NCBI RefSeq assembly: GCF_011297335.1
Contig: NZ_JAAOTJ010000008.1
Span: forward strand, 1 to 64,000
Origin: Catellatospora methionotrophica
GTDB taxonomy: Bacteria; Actinomycetota; Actinomycetes; Mycobacteriales; Micromonosporaceae
Direction of reading: 5' to 3'
DNA length: 64,000 nucleotides
Positions within the stretch are counted from its first letter, which is position 1, and each line of letters starts with the position of its first letter. The translations under genes and the position numbers were made by a program. A model generated the notes under the pieces. That model saw nothing but the letters and a program-made list of their open reading frames with translations, was not told the DNA's origin and did no database searches. Below are positions 8,237 through 17,891 of this stretch, one piece after another.

Positions 8237-9244
8237 TCACGGGGTGGCGGACGGCGACGCCGCCGGGGTCGTCGAGGCCGACGGACCGGCCGATGGCGAC
8301 GGACCCGCCGACGGCGACAACGTGCCCCACGGAAGCGCTTCGGGGGAGGCCGGCACCCACGGCAGCGCCGGTGCGCTGACGTCGGGACAGGACGGGTACA
8401 CCACGCGCCACTCCCAGCCCCGGTCGCCCCCGCTCGGGCCCTCCCAGCCGAACCGCTGTGCGCAGTAGCCGAGCACGATCGGGTTGCCGCCCTGGTCGAC
8501 CAGCCGCGCACCCGGGATGATCTGCCCGTCCGGGCCCAGTACGAAGATGTCGGCGACCTGCTCGTACGGGCTGCTCGGCGAGGACGCCTGGGTCACGTCG
8601 TGCCAGTAGGTGCCCGTCAACCGGTCGTCCGCCGTGACCCACAGGCTGACGCCGAACACCACCACCACCGCGGTCGCCACGCCCAGCGCCAGCCGCGTCC
8701 GGCGGCGGGCGGGCGGGGCGGCGGCCGTACGGCGGCCCAGCCAGATCGAGCCGACCACGAACCCGGCGAGCGCCAGCAGCCCCAGCACGGTGCTGCCCTC
8801 GAACCGCGGCAGCAGCCCGATGCCGCCGCTGTCCGGCCACAGCTGTGCCACCAGCATCGCGGCCAGCCAGCCGCGCAGCACCCACCAGGCCGGGCGCAAC
8901 AGCGCCAGGAACTCGCCGAGGCGCTCGTAGCCGATCAGCGGGCCGAGCCGCCGGTCCAGCACGGACCAGCGCGTCCGCGCCCGCGACACGGCCCGACCCG
9001 CCCACGCGGCCGTCCGGCTGGGACCCCCCGTGTGGCCCAGCGTGGCACGCAGTTCCGCGGCGTACGCGCTGGGCGGCCCCAGCCGCTCGGTCAGCGTCGC
9101 GCCGCCGCCCTCGGCCTCGACCTCCGCCGCCACCTCGGCCAGGTGCGCCGGCAGGTCTTCGAGCAGGTCGTCGCGGGCCTGCTCGGGCAGGTCGGACAGG
9201 GCCGCGCCGACCTGCGCCGCGTACTGTGCGATCTCGACGTTCAT
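8237..9244 (-). CDS. PadR-linked membrane protein with HAAS-like N-terminus
   Basis: A 335-residue protein. Residues 1-75 form a helical cytoplasmic domain with LPEQARDDLLEDLPAHL, typical of the HAAS/DUF1700 sensor domain that accompanies PadR regulators. Three or four membrane helices follow (about 120-150, 160-185, 195-215). An extracellular domain (about 215-300) ends in a Ser/Pro/Ala tail. Its ATG at 9244 overlaps the PadR stop (ATGA), so regulator and target are coupled. A larger frame to 9607 is only PadR read out of phase. The physiological signal is unknown. Confidence 0.82.
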   Translation of the reverse strand: MNVEIAQYAAQVGAALSDLPEQARDDLLEDLPAHLAEVAAEVEAEGGGATLTERLGPPSAYAAELRATLGHTGGPSRTAAWAGRAVSRARTRWSVLDRRLGPLIGYERLGEFLALLRPAWWVLRGWLAAMLVAQLWPDSGGIGLLPRFEGSTVLGLLALAGFVVGSIWLGRRTAAAPPARRRTRLALGVATAVVVVFGVSLWVTADDRLTGTYWHDVTQASSPSSPYEQVADIFVLGPDGQIIPGARLVDQGGNPIVLGYCAQRFGWEGPSGGDRGWEWRVVYPSCPDVSAPALPWVPASPEALPWGTLSPSAGPSPSAGPSASTTPAASPSATP

Positions 9245-9573
9245 GCCGACTCCCTCAGCAGGGTGTTCATCGTGGAGGCGAACCCGTTCCACACGTCGCC
9301 GCCCTGCTTGAGCTGGGTGCGGCCGGCCGGGTTGAGCGCGTAGTACTTGCGGTGCGGGCCCTCCTCGGAGGGCACCACGTAGGTGGTGAGGTAGCCGGCC
9401 GCGAACAGGCGGCGCAGCGTGCCGTAGACCGAGGCGTCGCCGATCTCGGTCAGCCCGGCGGTGCGCAACCGGCGGAGGATGTCGTATCCGTAGCCGTCGT
9501 CCTCGCGGAGCACGGCGAGCACGGCCAGGTCGAGCACCCCTTTGAGCAGTTGGGTGGTATCCACGCTCAGCAC
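9241..9573 (-). CDS. PadR family transcriptional regulator
   Basis: A winged-helix repressor of about 110 residues. The core (GVLDLAVLAVL, DGYGYDILRRL, GDASVYGTLRRL, GPHRKYYALNPAG) contains the PadR signature and the GPxRKYY wing. I place the start at GTG 9573. Another GTG at 9564 is possible, and a farther ATG at 9615 would add an atypical extension. Upstream AGTACTTCGCATCGCACACTAC probably holds the promoter and an autoregulatory operator. The next gene overlaps by four bases and is the expected regulated target. The ligand is unknown. Confidence 0.88.
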   Translation of the reverse strand: MLSVDTTQLLKGVLDLAVLAVLREDDGYGYDILRRLRTAGLTEIGDASVYGTLRRLFAAGYLTTYVVPSEEGPHRKYYALNPAGRTQLKQGGDVWNGFASTMNTLLRESA

Positions 9574-9634
9574 AGTAGTGTGCGATGCGAAGTACTGCAA
9601 GCAGCACGCTACCACGCGTCGCGTAACCTGCTGG

Positions 9635-10534
9635 TCAGTCCTGGATGGATGCGGCGATGCCGTCGAGGATGTCGTGCTCCGAGACGGTGATCTCGACGAA
9701 GCCGGTCTGCCGCATGATCTCCCGCAGGATCAGCGCGCCCGCGATGATGACGTCGACCCGGCCGGGATGCATCACCGGGATCGCGGCCCGCGTGTCGTGG
9801 TCCATCGCGGACAGCTCGGCAGCCAGCTCCTCGATCGTCCCCGCCGACAGCACCGCGTGATGGATCCGGGCGGGGTCGTAGTGGTCCAGGGCCAGCGCGA
9901 TGCCCGCCAGCGTGGTCACCGTGCCCGCGACCCCGACCAGCGTGGCCGGGCCGGTGCCGACGTGGGCCAGGGCGCGGGCCACCGCGGCGTCGACGTCGGC
10001 CACGGTCGCGGCGAGCTGGGCGGCCGTCGGCGGGTCGTCGGGCAGGTGGCGTTCGGTCATGCGTACGCAGCCGATGTCCATGCTGATCGCACTGTCCACC
10101 GTGCGGTGGCCCCGGACGAACTCTGTCGAGCCGCCGCCGATGTCCACCACCAGGTAGGGGCCGGTGCCGTCCAGCCCGGTCACCGCGCCGCCGAAGGACA
10201 GCGCGGCCTCCTCGGTGCCGGTGATCACCTCGGCGGGCTGCCCCAGCGTGGCCCGCACCATGTCGTGGAAGTCGGCCGCGTTCGCCGCGTCGCGCGTCGC
10301 GCTGGTGGCGACCATGCGAATACGGCTCACCCCGTGCGACGCGATGAGGTCGCGGTAGGCGGCCAGCACGGCGCGGGTGCGCTCGATCGCCGCCGGGTCC
10401 AGGCGGCCCGTGCGGTCCACCCCCGCGCCCAGGCGCACGATGCGCATCAGGCGCTCGACGTCGCGGCCGTCCTCGGTGATCAGCAGGCGGATCGAGTTGG
10501 TGCCACAGTCGATCGCGGCGACGGCTTCTCCCAC
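9635..10534 (-). CDS. ppx: Exopolyphosphatase / guanosine pentaphosphate phosphohydrolase family
   Basis: A 299-residue member of the Ppx/GppA family (ASKHA ATPase fold), the short single-domain actinobacterial form comparable to mycobacterial Ppx proteins. Phosphate-binding loops are VAAIDCGTNSIRLL (5-18) and VVDIGGGSTEF (about 144-154). It hydrolyses terminal phosphate from polyphosphate or pppGpp, and the short forms vary in which they prefer. It ends the conserved block eno, divIC, DUF501, ppx also seen in mycobacteria, here with argA inserted just upstream. A GTG/ATG start around 10534 fits the glycine-rich N-terminal strand. Confidence 0.9.
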   Translation of the reverse strand: MGEAVAAIDCGTNSIRLLITEDGRDVERLMRIVRLGAGVDRTGRLDPAAIERTRAVLAAYRDLIASHGVSRIRMVATSATRDAANAADFHDMVRATLGQPAEVITGTEEAALSFGGAVTGLDGTGPYLVVDIGGGSTEFVRGHRTVDSAISMDIGCVRMTERHLPDDPPTAAQLAATVADVDAAVARALAHVGTGPATLVGVAGTVTTLAGIALALDHYDPARIHHAVLSAGTIEELAAELSAMDHDTRAAIPVMHPGRVDVIIAGALILREIMRQTGFVEITVSEHDILDGIAASIQD

Positions 10535-10551
10535 GCCGTCACCCTACAGGC

Positions 10552-10605
10552 GTTAAGAAGGTGCCCTTCCTCTACCGATAGCGATGGGAAGGTGCCCTTC
10601 CTTCT
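10552..10605. repeat. Family B repeat, locus 1
   Basis: Two AAGGTGCCCTTCC units in the same orientation (10559-10571 and 10589-10601) are separated by CTACCGATAGCGATGG. The element fills the gap between the argA stop and the ppx start, and its right edge supplies the TAG stop codon of argA (10604-10606). Confidence 0.85.
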
Positions 10606-11107
10606 ACAGGTGGAGGAGCATGCGGGTGTTGCCCAAGGTGTTGGGTTTTACGCGTTCCAGGCCTAGGAACTCGGCCACGCCCTCGTCGTAGGAGCGCAGG
10701 AGCTGCTCGTAGACGGGTGGCGGGACGGGCGCACCGTCGATCTCGGCGAAGCCGAAGGAGGCGAAGAAGCGGGTCTCGAAGGTGAGCACGAAGACGCGGC
10801 GTACGCCCAGCTCACGGGCGTCGTCGAGGAGGGACTCGACGATCTGGTGGCCGACGCGGCGGCCACGCCAGGCCGCGTCCACCGCGACGGTGCGGATCTC
10901 GGCCAGGTCCTCCCACAGCACGTGCAGCGCACCGCAGCCCGCGACCGCCCCGTCGTCGCCCACGGCCACCCGGAACTCGGGCACGTCCTCGTATATCGCG
11001 ACGGTCGCCTTGCTGAGCAGGCGGCGCTCACCGCTGTAGGTGTCGATCAGGCGGCGGATGCCGCGCACGTCGGCGGTGCGGGCCTTGCGTACGGTCAGCT
11101 CACTCAA
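10604..11107 (-). CDS. argA: Amino-acid N-acetyltransferase (ArgA-type GNAT)
   Basis: A 167-residue single GNAT domain resembling the short actinobacterial N-acetylglutamate synthases, which acetylate glutamate with acetyl-CoA in the first step of arginine synthesis. Visible features are the N-terminal KARTADVRGIRRLID, the strand CGALHVLWEDLAEIRTVAV (about 59-77), and the CoA pyrophosphate loop RGRRVGHQI (about 81-89). The C-terminal FETRFFASFGFAEID is typical of ArgA. It overlaps the DUF501 gene by 8 bases, and a family B repeat forms its stop codon. No other arginine genes are near. Gene symbol by similarity only. Confidence 0.83.
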   Translation of the reverse strand: MSELTVRKARTADVRGIRRLIDTYSGERRLLSKATVAIYEDVPEFRVAVGDDGAVAGCGALHVLWEDLAEIRTVAVDAAWRGRRVGHQIVESLLDDARELGVRRVFVLTFETRFFASFGFAEIDGAPVPPPVYEQLLRSYDEGVAEFLGLERVKPNTLGNTRMLLHL

Positions 11108-11618
11108 CGCAGGGACCCGCCGTCCACCAGGGCTCCAGCAGCGCGATGACCTCGTCGCCGAACGGGTTGACCCCCGGACCCGCGGCCAGCGCGTGGCCCA
11201 GGTGCACGTGCAGGCACTTGACCCGGTCGGGCATGCCGCCCGCGGAGACGTTCTCGATCTCGGGCACGTGACCGATCGCCTCCCGGCGCGTCAGGAAGTC
11301 CTCGTGCGCCTTCAGGTACGCCGCGCGCAGTTCCGGGTCGGTGCGCAGCCGCTCGTTCATCTCCCTCATCAGCCCGGACGACTCCAGCCGGCTGCACTCC
11401 GCGGTCGCCCGCGGGCAGGTCAGGTAGAACAGCGTCGGGAAGGGAGTGCCGTCGGGCAGCCGGGGCACCGTCTCCACCACGTCGGGCTTGCCGCACGGGC
11501 AGCGGTGCGCCACCGCCCGGGTGCCGCGCGTGGGCCGGCCGAGCTGGGCACGGACCGCGGCGAGATCGGATTCGGTCGCCTCCTGCCGCGTCGGCGCGGG
11601 CACGAGGTCGCGATCCAT
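11100..11618 (-). CDS. DUF501 domain-containing protein
   Basis: A 172-residue conserved actinobacterial protein (DUF501, equivalent to mycobacterial Rv1025 by context). Features are CPCGKPDVVETVPRLPDG (about 40-57), FYLTCPRA (about 64-71), and LHVHLGHALAAGPGVNPFGD near the C-terminus, where conserved Cys and His residues suggest a metal or redox site. It is soluble with no signal peptide. It lies directly after divIC (8-base gap) and before ppx/argA, in the same order as in mycobacteria. Its molecular function is unknown. Confidence 0.9.
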   Translation of the reverse strand: MDRDLVPAPTRQEATESDLAAVRAQLGRPTRGTRAVAHRCPCGKPDVVETVPRLPDGTPFPTLFYLTCPRATAECSRLESSGLMREMNERLRTDPELRAAYLKAHEDFLTRREAIGHVPEIENVSAGGMPDRVKCLHVHLGHALAAGPGVNPFGDEVIALLEPWWTAGPCVE

Positions 11619-11626
11619 CGGAACTC

Positions 11627-12190
11627 CTAGTTCTTCTTCTCCGGCTCCGGGTCCAGTCGGGTCCAGAGCTTGCCGTACCAGCTGTCGGGTTCAGCGGCCG
11701 GCGGTGGTTTCGGGGTCTGGTCCTGGTCGGTCCGGCCGTCCGGGTCCCAGATCGGGATCAGCGGCGTCTGTCCGGGCGAGACCCAGAAGAAGCGGCGGCG
11801 GACCTGAGCCTTGATGTACTCGTCGTCCTTCCACTTCTCGGCCTGGCGCTCCAGCCCGGCGATCCGCTCCTGCTGCTCCAGCTGCGACTGCCGCATCGCG
11901 TCGATCTCGGCAAGCTGGGTGAGGTAGACGCGCACCGGGTAGGCGTAGCCCAGCGCCAGCGCCGCGAGGATCACCAGCAGCGCGGTGGCCCGGCCGGTGA
12001 GGCCGTGCGGGTTCGGGGCGCTGGTGCGCTTGGCGGCTCCGGCGGCGGCGGCGCGGCGGGCGGCGGCGGGGCGGCTCTGCGAGCGCTCACCCTCCCGGGT
12101 GCGCACCGAGGCGGTGCCGCGCGCGCCGCCCCGGGTGCCGCCCTGGGGGCGTCGCACCGGCCCCTGTCCGCCAGGCTTCTGCCGCTGCAT
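11627..12190 (-). CDS. divIC: Septum formation initiator family protein (FtsB/DivIC-like)
   Basis: A 187-residue bitopic membrane protein of the division complex. A long basic Arg/Gly/Ala cytoplasmic tail (1-75) is followed by one membrane helix, ATALLVILAALALGYA (about 72-88). An extracellular coiled coil (about 95-130; LAEIDAMRQSQLEQQERI) follows, and then a proline-rich tail. ATG 12190 is preferred because GGGGAGGGG lies directly before it. A frame extending to 12229 would start inside an upstream hairpin. FtsB/DivIC partners FtsL and FtsQ at the septum. The position between eno and DUF501 matches the mycobacterial order. Confidence 0.88.
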   Translation of the reverse strand: MQRQKPGGQGPVRRPQGGTRGGARGTASVRTREGERSQSRPAAARRAAAAGAAKRTSAPNPHGLTGRATALLVILAALALGYAYPVRVYLTQLAEIDAMRQSQLEQQERIAGLERQAEKWKDDEYIKAQVRRRFFWVSPGQTPLIPIWDPDGRTDQDQTPKPPPAAEPDSWYGKLWTRLDPEPEKKN

Positions 12191-12214
12191 CACCCCTCCC
12201 CCCTGCGCGATGAC

Positions 12215-12258
12215 CGAAGCTCCTTCCACGTCGTACGTGTGGCATGAAAGGAGCTTCG
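12215..12258. other. Palindrome in the divIC leader
   Basis: CGAAGCTCCTT (12215-12225) pairs with AAGGAGCTTCG (12248-12258), with further pairing CCAC/GTGG inside. It lies between the eno stop and the divIC start, 25 bases upstream of the latter. It could terminate eno transcription, attenuate divIC, or bind a regulator. The sequence does not decide between these. Confidence 0.6.
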
Positions 12259-12328
12259 ATCACATGCTAGGCCCTGCGGTGTGACACCGTCACGAACCCG
12301 CGCTGTCGCCTGTTTTCCGGCTTGCTGG

Positions 12329-12348
12329 TTACCTTCCCGCGGTGAACC
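12329..12348 (-). repeat. Duplicated enolase 3' end
   Basis: These 20 bases match the last 20 of the enolase coding sequence (12358-12377) at 18 positions, including the stop. The copy would read RFTAGR then TAA, against RFTAGK then TGA in the gene. It lies 10 bases beyond the gene in another frame, so it is not translated as part of enolase. Confidence 0.75.
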
Positions 12349-12357
12349 GGGGCAGTG

Positions 12358-13668
<1,311 letters not shown>

Positions 13669-13743
13669 TCACTGGCGTGGTCGTCGGCAATGACATCCCC
13701 TGGCCGGAGCGGCCGGTGCGTACCGAGCCAGCCTATCGACCCG

Positions 13744-14487
13744 TCACGGCGCCGGGGTCTTCGGCCGGTGGTCCACCACCCGCGCCCCCTCGGGCAGGGC
13801 GAAGACCGCCGCCGGCGGCGACGCCGAGATCCGGGTCAGCGCCTGGTCGACGACCACGCCGCCGACGACGCCGGTGAAACTGGCCAGCACGCCCGCGGCG
13901 GTGACGCAGACGGTGAAGCCGCCCGCCTCGGCGTCGGTCAGGCCCGACACGTCCAGACAGGTCGCCTGCTGTCCGGCCAGGGTGACGTCGTGCGCCTCCA
14001 CCTCGGCCTGCGACTGCAACTGGGCCGCCTGCAGCAGGTCGGTGACGATCGGTGCGGTGACCAGGCCGTGCCTGGTCACCTCGTGGTATCCGGTGAGCGC
14101 GGCCGGGCCGGGGCCGGGCAGCGGCCGGATCTGGCAGCGTGCCGGGCGCACCGCGGTGACGCACGAGGTCTGCCCCTCCGCGTCGACCATGAGTCGCCCG
14201 CCGGGGTAGGAGTAGACCGAGCGCGCCGGTGCGGCCTGCTGCGAGATCTCGCCGCGAACCCCGTCGGCCAGCAGATACTGCGCGTGGTACGGCCGCTGCG
14301 AGGCCCGTTGCAGCTGCGCCGCCATGTCCGCCAGCAGCCGCGCGCGGTCGGGCGCGACGCCGTCGTCGGTGATGGCCTGGCAGCCGGTGAGCACAAGCAG
14401 CGCACCCAGCAGCGGAGCGAGCACGAGGTGGCGGAATACGGAGGGTCGCGGGGCACGCGGCGTGCCGGGACGAGCCGTATTTCGCAT
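13744..14487 (-). CDS. Secreted lipoprotein, LppX/LprG-like or unknown
   Basis: A 247-residue exported lipoprotein. The n-region is basic and proline-rich, the hydrophobic core is LVLAPLLGALLVL, and lipobox LTGC places the lipidated cysteine at C36. The mature part has four more cysteines in two likely pairs (around TSCVTAVRPARC and ATCLD/FTVC). It contains a beta-rich stretch reminiscent of the LppX/LprG lipid-carrier fold, but that resemblance is weak. ATG 14487 is the start; longer in-frame extensions lie in the upstream gene. Its place near eno matches that of a mycobacterial lipoprotein gene, but the function is unknown. Confidence 0.78.
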   Translation of the reverse strand: MRNTARPGTPRAPRPSVFRHLVLAPLLGALLVLTGCQAITDDGVAPDRARLLADMAAQLQRASQRPYHAQYLLADGVRGEISQQAAPARSVYSYPGGRLMVDAEGQTSCVTAVRPARCQIRPLPGPGPAALTGYHEVTRHGLVTAPIVTDLLQAAQLQSQAEVEAHDVTLAGQQATCLDVSGLTDAEAGGFTVCVTAAGVLASFTGVVGGVVVDQALTRISASPPAAVFALPEGARVVDHRPKTPAP

Positions 14488-14528
14488 GGGCGACAGCCTC
14501 CCCCATCGCCCCGCTGCCGCGCAAACCC

Positions 14529-16139
14529 TCACAGTCCGAGCAGTGTGCGCAGGTGGCGCGGTGCGGGCGAACCGTAGGACAGCATCCGGTCGTGCCACTG
14601 GCGCACGGTGACCCCGGACGGTCGCAGCCGGGCGATCTCGGCCACCTCGGCCCAGCCCACGAAGTACGTCGACAGCTGCGCCGAGGACAGCAGCGCGCGC
14701 CGCCACTTGCCGGCCGCCTCGCCCACCTCCTGGAAGCCGCGGTCGCGCATGAGCGCCATGCCGTCGGCCTCACTCAGTTCCTCGCAGTGCACGAGCTGGT
14801 CGAGGACCGCGTTGATGCTGGTACGCAGCTGCATCTTCAGCTGGGTCGCGCGCACCGGCAGGCCGCCGTAGCCGTGCTCGACCATCGCCTGCTCGGCGTA
14901 GACGGCCCAGCCCTCCACGAACGGCCCGGAGTGGCCCAGCGCGCGCACCCGCGTGCTGCCCCGGTAGCGGCGGGCGTGCGCCAGCTGCAGGAAGTGCCCC
15001 GGCATGGCCTCGTGTACGGTCAGGTTGCGGATGGCGTGGTCGTTGTACTCGCGGTAGAACGAGGCGACCCGGTCCGCGGGCCAGCCCGCCGGGGTCGGCG
15101 CGATGCAGTAGAACGTCGGCACGACGGCGGTCTCCAGCGCGCCCGGCGGGTCGCAGTAGGCCACCGCCACGCCACGGGCGAACTCCGGCATCTCCTCGAT
15201 GACCAGCGGGTCGTCGATCAGGCTGACCAGATCGTGCTCGCGGACGAACGCCGTCGTCTCCTCGACCGCGTGATGAGCCAGGCCCACGATCGACGCGTCG
15301 TCGGGATGCTCGGCGGCGATCAGGTCCAGCGCCCGGCGCACCGTCTCGTCGTCGGCCTTGCCGCCGACCAGCTCGACGGCGACCTCGCGCAGCTCGGCGG
15401 TGACCCGCTCGATGTTGTCCTGCGCCCGCTTGAGCACCTCGGCCGCGCCGAGCTCGGTGTCCAGGGTGTGCCAGAGCTTGGCCTCCCAGAGGCGGCGGCC
15501 CAGCCGCGGATCGCGGCCGTCGCCCCGCTCGGTCTCAGCGGCGCACCAGGCGGCGAAGTCGTCGAGCGCCAGCACCGCGTTCGCGGCGACCAGCTGCATC
15601 TGATCGGCCAGGCCCGGCTCCTGCACCAGCAGCCGGGGCAGCTCCTCGCGCACCAGCGCGGCGGTCCCGGCGAACTGACCCGCCGCGGTCTCCAGGTGGA
15701 TGCGGGGCGCGTCGCGCAGCACCGTACGCGCCGTGGCCAGCGCGTCGGGCACCTGCAGCAACCGGCCCGCCAGCGCGTGCAGGCGCTGCTCGACCGGCGC
15801 GAACGGCCGCGCCATCAGCGCGTGCAGCAGCGCGCCCGGGTTGTGCCGCAGCGGGTCCCACTGGTGCGAGCGCACCTCGGTCAGCTCGAACAGCTGCCGC
15901 TCGACCAGCGAACTGAGGATGGCGTGGTCGACCCGCTCCTCGTCGTCCAGCAGGTCGGCGTCGACCTGCGACAGCGCCCCGGCCGCGTCGCGCAGCATGG
16001 CGACGTCGGCGGTCGTGCCGTCGGGCGACAGGTCCGGCAGACGGTCGTCGAAGCGGTGGTCACCGGCCGACGCGGCCAGCTCGGGCGACGACTCCAGCAG
16101 GGCGTCGGCGATGTGCTCCGCCAGCGGTGCGAACTCCAT
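14529..16139 (-). CDS. DUF885 family protein, probable metallopeptidase-like
   Basis: A 536-residue soluble protein of the DUF885 family. The hallmark HEAMPGH (H376, E377, H382) resembles a zinc HExxH-type site with the spacing seen in this family. Further features are the upstream FYCIAPTPAGWP (about 343-354) and the later EGWAVYAEQAM, which supplies a probable third ligand. No signal peptide is present, so it should be cytoplasmic. Family members are widespread and uncharacterised, and some are annotated as carboxypeptidase-like. It lies 32 bases after mazG and is probably co-transcribed with it. Confidence 0.87.
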   Translation of the reverse strand: MEFAPLAEHIADALLESSPELAASAGDHRFDDRLPDLSPDGTTADVAMLRDAAGALSQVDADLLDDEERVDHAILSSLVERQLFELTEVRSHQWDPLRHNPGALLHALMARPFAPVEQRLHALAGRLLQVPDALATARTVLRDAPRIHLETAAGQFAGTAALVREELPRLLVQEPGLADQMQLVAANAVLALDDFAAWCAAETERGDGRDPRLGRRLWEAKLWHTLDTELGAAEVLKRAQDNIERVTAELREVAVELVGGKADDETVRRALDLIAAEHPDDASIVGLAHHAVEETTAFVREHDLVSLIDDPLVIEEMPEFARGVAVAYCDPPGALETAVVPTFYCIAPTPAGWPADRVASFYREYNDHAIRNLTVHEAMPGHFLQLAHARRYRGSTRVRALGHSGPFVEGWAVYAEQAMVEHGYGGLPVRATQLKMQLRTSINAVLDQLVHCEELSEADGMALMRDRGFQEVGEAAGKWRRALLSSAQLSTYFVGWAEVAEIARLRPSGVTVRQWHDRMLSYGSPAPRHLRTLLGL

Positions 16140-16171
16140 CGGCTCAACGTACCCGCCGCCCCGGTGGACGG

Positions 16172-17101
16172 TCAGGCCTGGTCGGCTACGGCCTCGGCGT
16201 AGCGGCGCAGCTCCTCGCGCAGGGCGGCCTCGGCGTCGGCGTCCTCGCCCGCCTGCGCGACCAGGGTCAGCAGGCGGCCGCCCAGCGTGTCGGCGGGTTC
16301 GGGCTCGGGCAGGCCGTGGCGGCGGGCGCGGGCGAGCAGCTTGGCGGCGAGCGTCAGCGACGGCAGGGACCAGGTCACGCCGTCCAGCGGCGAGCGCGCG
16401 GCACCCTTCTCCTCGGCCTTGACCCGTTCCCAGGTGGCGATGATCTCGTCGATGTCCTCGGCCGGGGTGTCCGCGAAGACGTGCGGATTGCGGCGGATCA
16501 TCTTCGCCACGAAGTCCCCGGCGACGTCGTCGACGTTCCAGCGCTCGTCCTCGGGCAGTTCCTGGGCGAGCTGGGCGTGGAACAGCACCTGCAGCAGCAC
16601 GTCGCCCATCTCGTCGCGCATCGCCGCATGGTCTCCGGCGACGATCGCGTCGTAGGCCTCGTACGCCTCCTCCAGCAGGTACTTCGCCAGGGTGCGGTGG
16701 GTCTGCTCACGTCGCCACGGGTCGCTGCTCTGCAGCCGGTCGGTGACCGCCACCGCGTCGAGCAGCCGCGCGCCCGGCGGGTCCCAGGAGCCGTACAGCA
16801 GCTCCAGTTCGGCCAGGCCGGGTTCGCGGGCCAGTTTCAGGCCGAGCTCGCGGGCCAGGAACTCGTCGCCACCCGGCCCGGCCAGCCACACGACGACCGG
16901 CTGCGCGGCGTCGAGCAGGGTCGCCGCGGTCGCCTCGGGCACCACGGTGACCGTGGCGCCCGCGGCGCGCAGGGCGGTGATCTGATCGCCGTCCGCCCCG
17001 GTCAGCACGGGGTGAGCCCGCACCAGATCCCAGGCGGCGGCGGTGAGCAGCCCCGCGGGCATGCGGGGCGAGGTGACGAGCAGAACGATCCGGCGGGTCA
17101 C
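16172..17101 (-). CDS. mazG: Nucleoside triphosphate pyrophosphohydrolase MazG
   Basis: A 309-residue MazG that hydrolyses NTPs/dNTPs to NMP and pyrophosphate, cleansing damaged nucleotides. The catalytic MazG segment has LLEEAYEAYDAI (about 137-148) and the EExxE-plus-ExxD pair completed by DEMGDVLLQVLFHAQ (about 160-174). The N-terminal 100 residues form the extra domain seen in actinobacterial MazG. The GTG start is two bases from the stop of the upstream lipoprotein gene, so they are co-transcribed. Mycobacteria have mazG between mfd and eno too, which supports the assignment. Confidence 0.92.
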   Translation of the reverse strand: MTRRIVLLVTSPRMPAGLLTAAAWDLVRAHPVLTGADGDQITALRAAGATVTVVPEATAATLLDAAQPVVVWLAGPGGDEFLARELGLKLAREPGLAELELLYGSWDPPGARLLDAVAVTDRLQSSDPWRREQTHRTLAKYLLEEAYEAYDAIVAGDHAAMRDEMGDVLLQVLFHAQLAQELPEDERWNVDDVAGDFVAKMIRRNPHVFADTPAEDIDEIIATWERVKAEEKGAARSPLDGVTWSLPSLTLAAKLLARARRHGLPEPEPADTLGGRLLTLVAQAGEDADAEAALREELRRYAEAVADQA

Positions 17102-17102
17102 G

Positions 17103-17765
17103 TCAGCTGCTGGAGACGGCCGGTTCTTGGACGCTGTCGGACACGGCCGAGTCCTGGATGCCGAACGGGGCGCTGAGCACCGGCCCGCGCTCTCCGGCGG
17201 TCAGCACCGGCAGGTCCAGCGGGCGGTAACGCGGGTTCACGGTCACGTCGGCGGCCTTGGCCGCCTCGGTCAGCACCCGGTACACCGCGATCGCGCCGGC
17301 GACCTGCGGGTTGCCCGCCAGCTCGGCCTTGGTCTGCTCGAACGGCTGCTTGCCGTCGAGCACACCCGCCTTCACGCCGTTGTCGTAGACCTTGCGCAGG
17401 TCCTCGTCCGACGGCTTCATCTGGTCGAGCGGCAGCGCCTGGACGCATGCCTGCGTCTCCTGGCTGAGCGTCTCGTACTCGCTCGGCCGGGCCTCGGCGG
17501 CAGGGAGCTTGACACCCTTCTCCGCCGCGATCCGCTTGCACAGGGTGTTGTAGATGAGCAGCTGGACGACGTGCGTGCGGATGGCGGCGTCGTCACCGGG
17601 CTGCGCCGTCTCCTGGACCTTCGCGGCCTGCTCGGTGAGCGTGGTGACCTTGTCCTCGGTGAACGACTGGTCGCCGACGTACGCGGCGACGCTCGGATTC
17701 GACCGGCAGGCGGTCAGGGCCAGCAGGGCGACGGCGATGCCGGCCGCGGCGGTCAGACGGCGCAC
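17103..17765 (-). CDS. SurA N-terminal-like secreted lipoprotein
   Basis: A 220-residue lipoprotein with lipobox LTAC (lipidated C20). The mature N-terminal region, SVAAYVGDQSFTEDKVTTL, is typical of the SurA_N/PrsA-type chaperone segment. Helical repeats follow, but no parvulin PPIase domain can be seen, so it is a short chaperone-like form. The start is GTG 17765, because GGAGG lies six bases upstream. An ATG at 17807 would add 14 charged residues before the signal peptide. It is probably tethered to the outer membrane face and assists folding of secreted proteins, although this is inference. Confidence 0.82.
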   Translation of the reverse strand: MRRLTAAAGIAVALLALTACRSNPSVAAYVGDQSFTEDKVTTLTEQAAKVQETAQPGDDAAIRTHVVQLLIYNTLCKRIAAEKGVKLPAAEARPSEYETLSQETQACVQALPLDQMKPSDEDLRKVYDNGVKAGVLDGKQPFEQTKAELAGNPQVAGAIAVYRVLTEAAKAADVTVNPRYRPLDLPVLTAGERGPVLSAPFGIQDSAVSDSVQEPAVSSS

Positions 17766-17891
17766 GGAATCCTCCAGTGACAGGCGCTTACGCCGCCACT
17801 CTCTCACGAACGGCGACTCCGGGAGATCTCAGGGTGGATTCAGGTGTTCGGAGGGCGCGTAGACCCCCTTCGACACGGCAGAATTCCGCCC

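Noticed and set aside
8237-9607. A longer membrane protein beginning upstream of PadR
   Set aside because: The extra 121 residues are PadR read out of frame. The ATGA overlap at 9244 gives the natural start.
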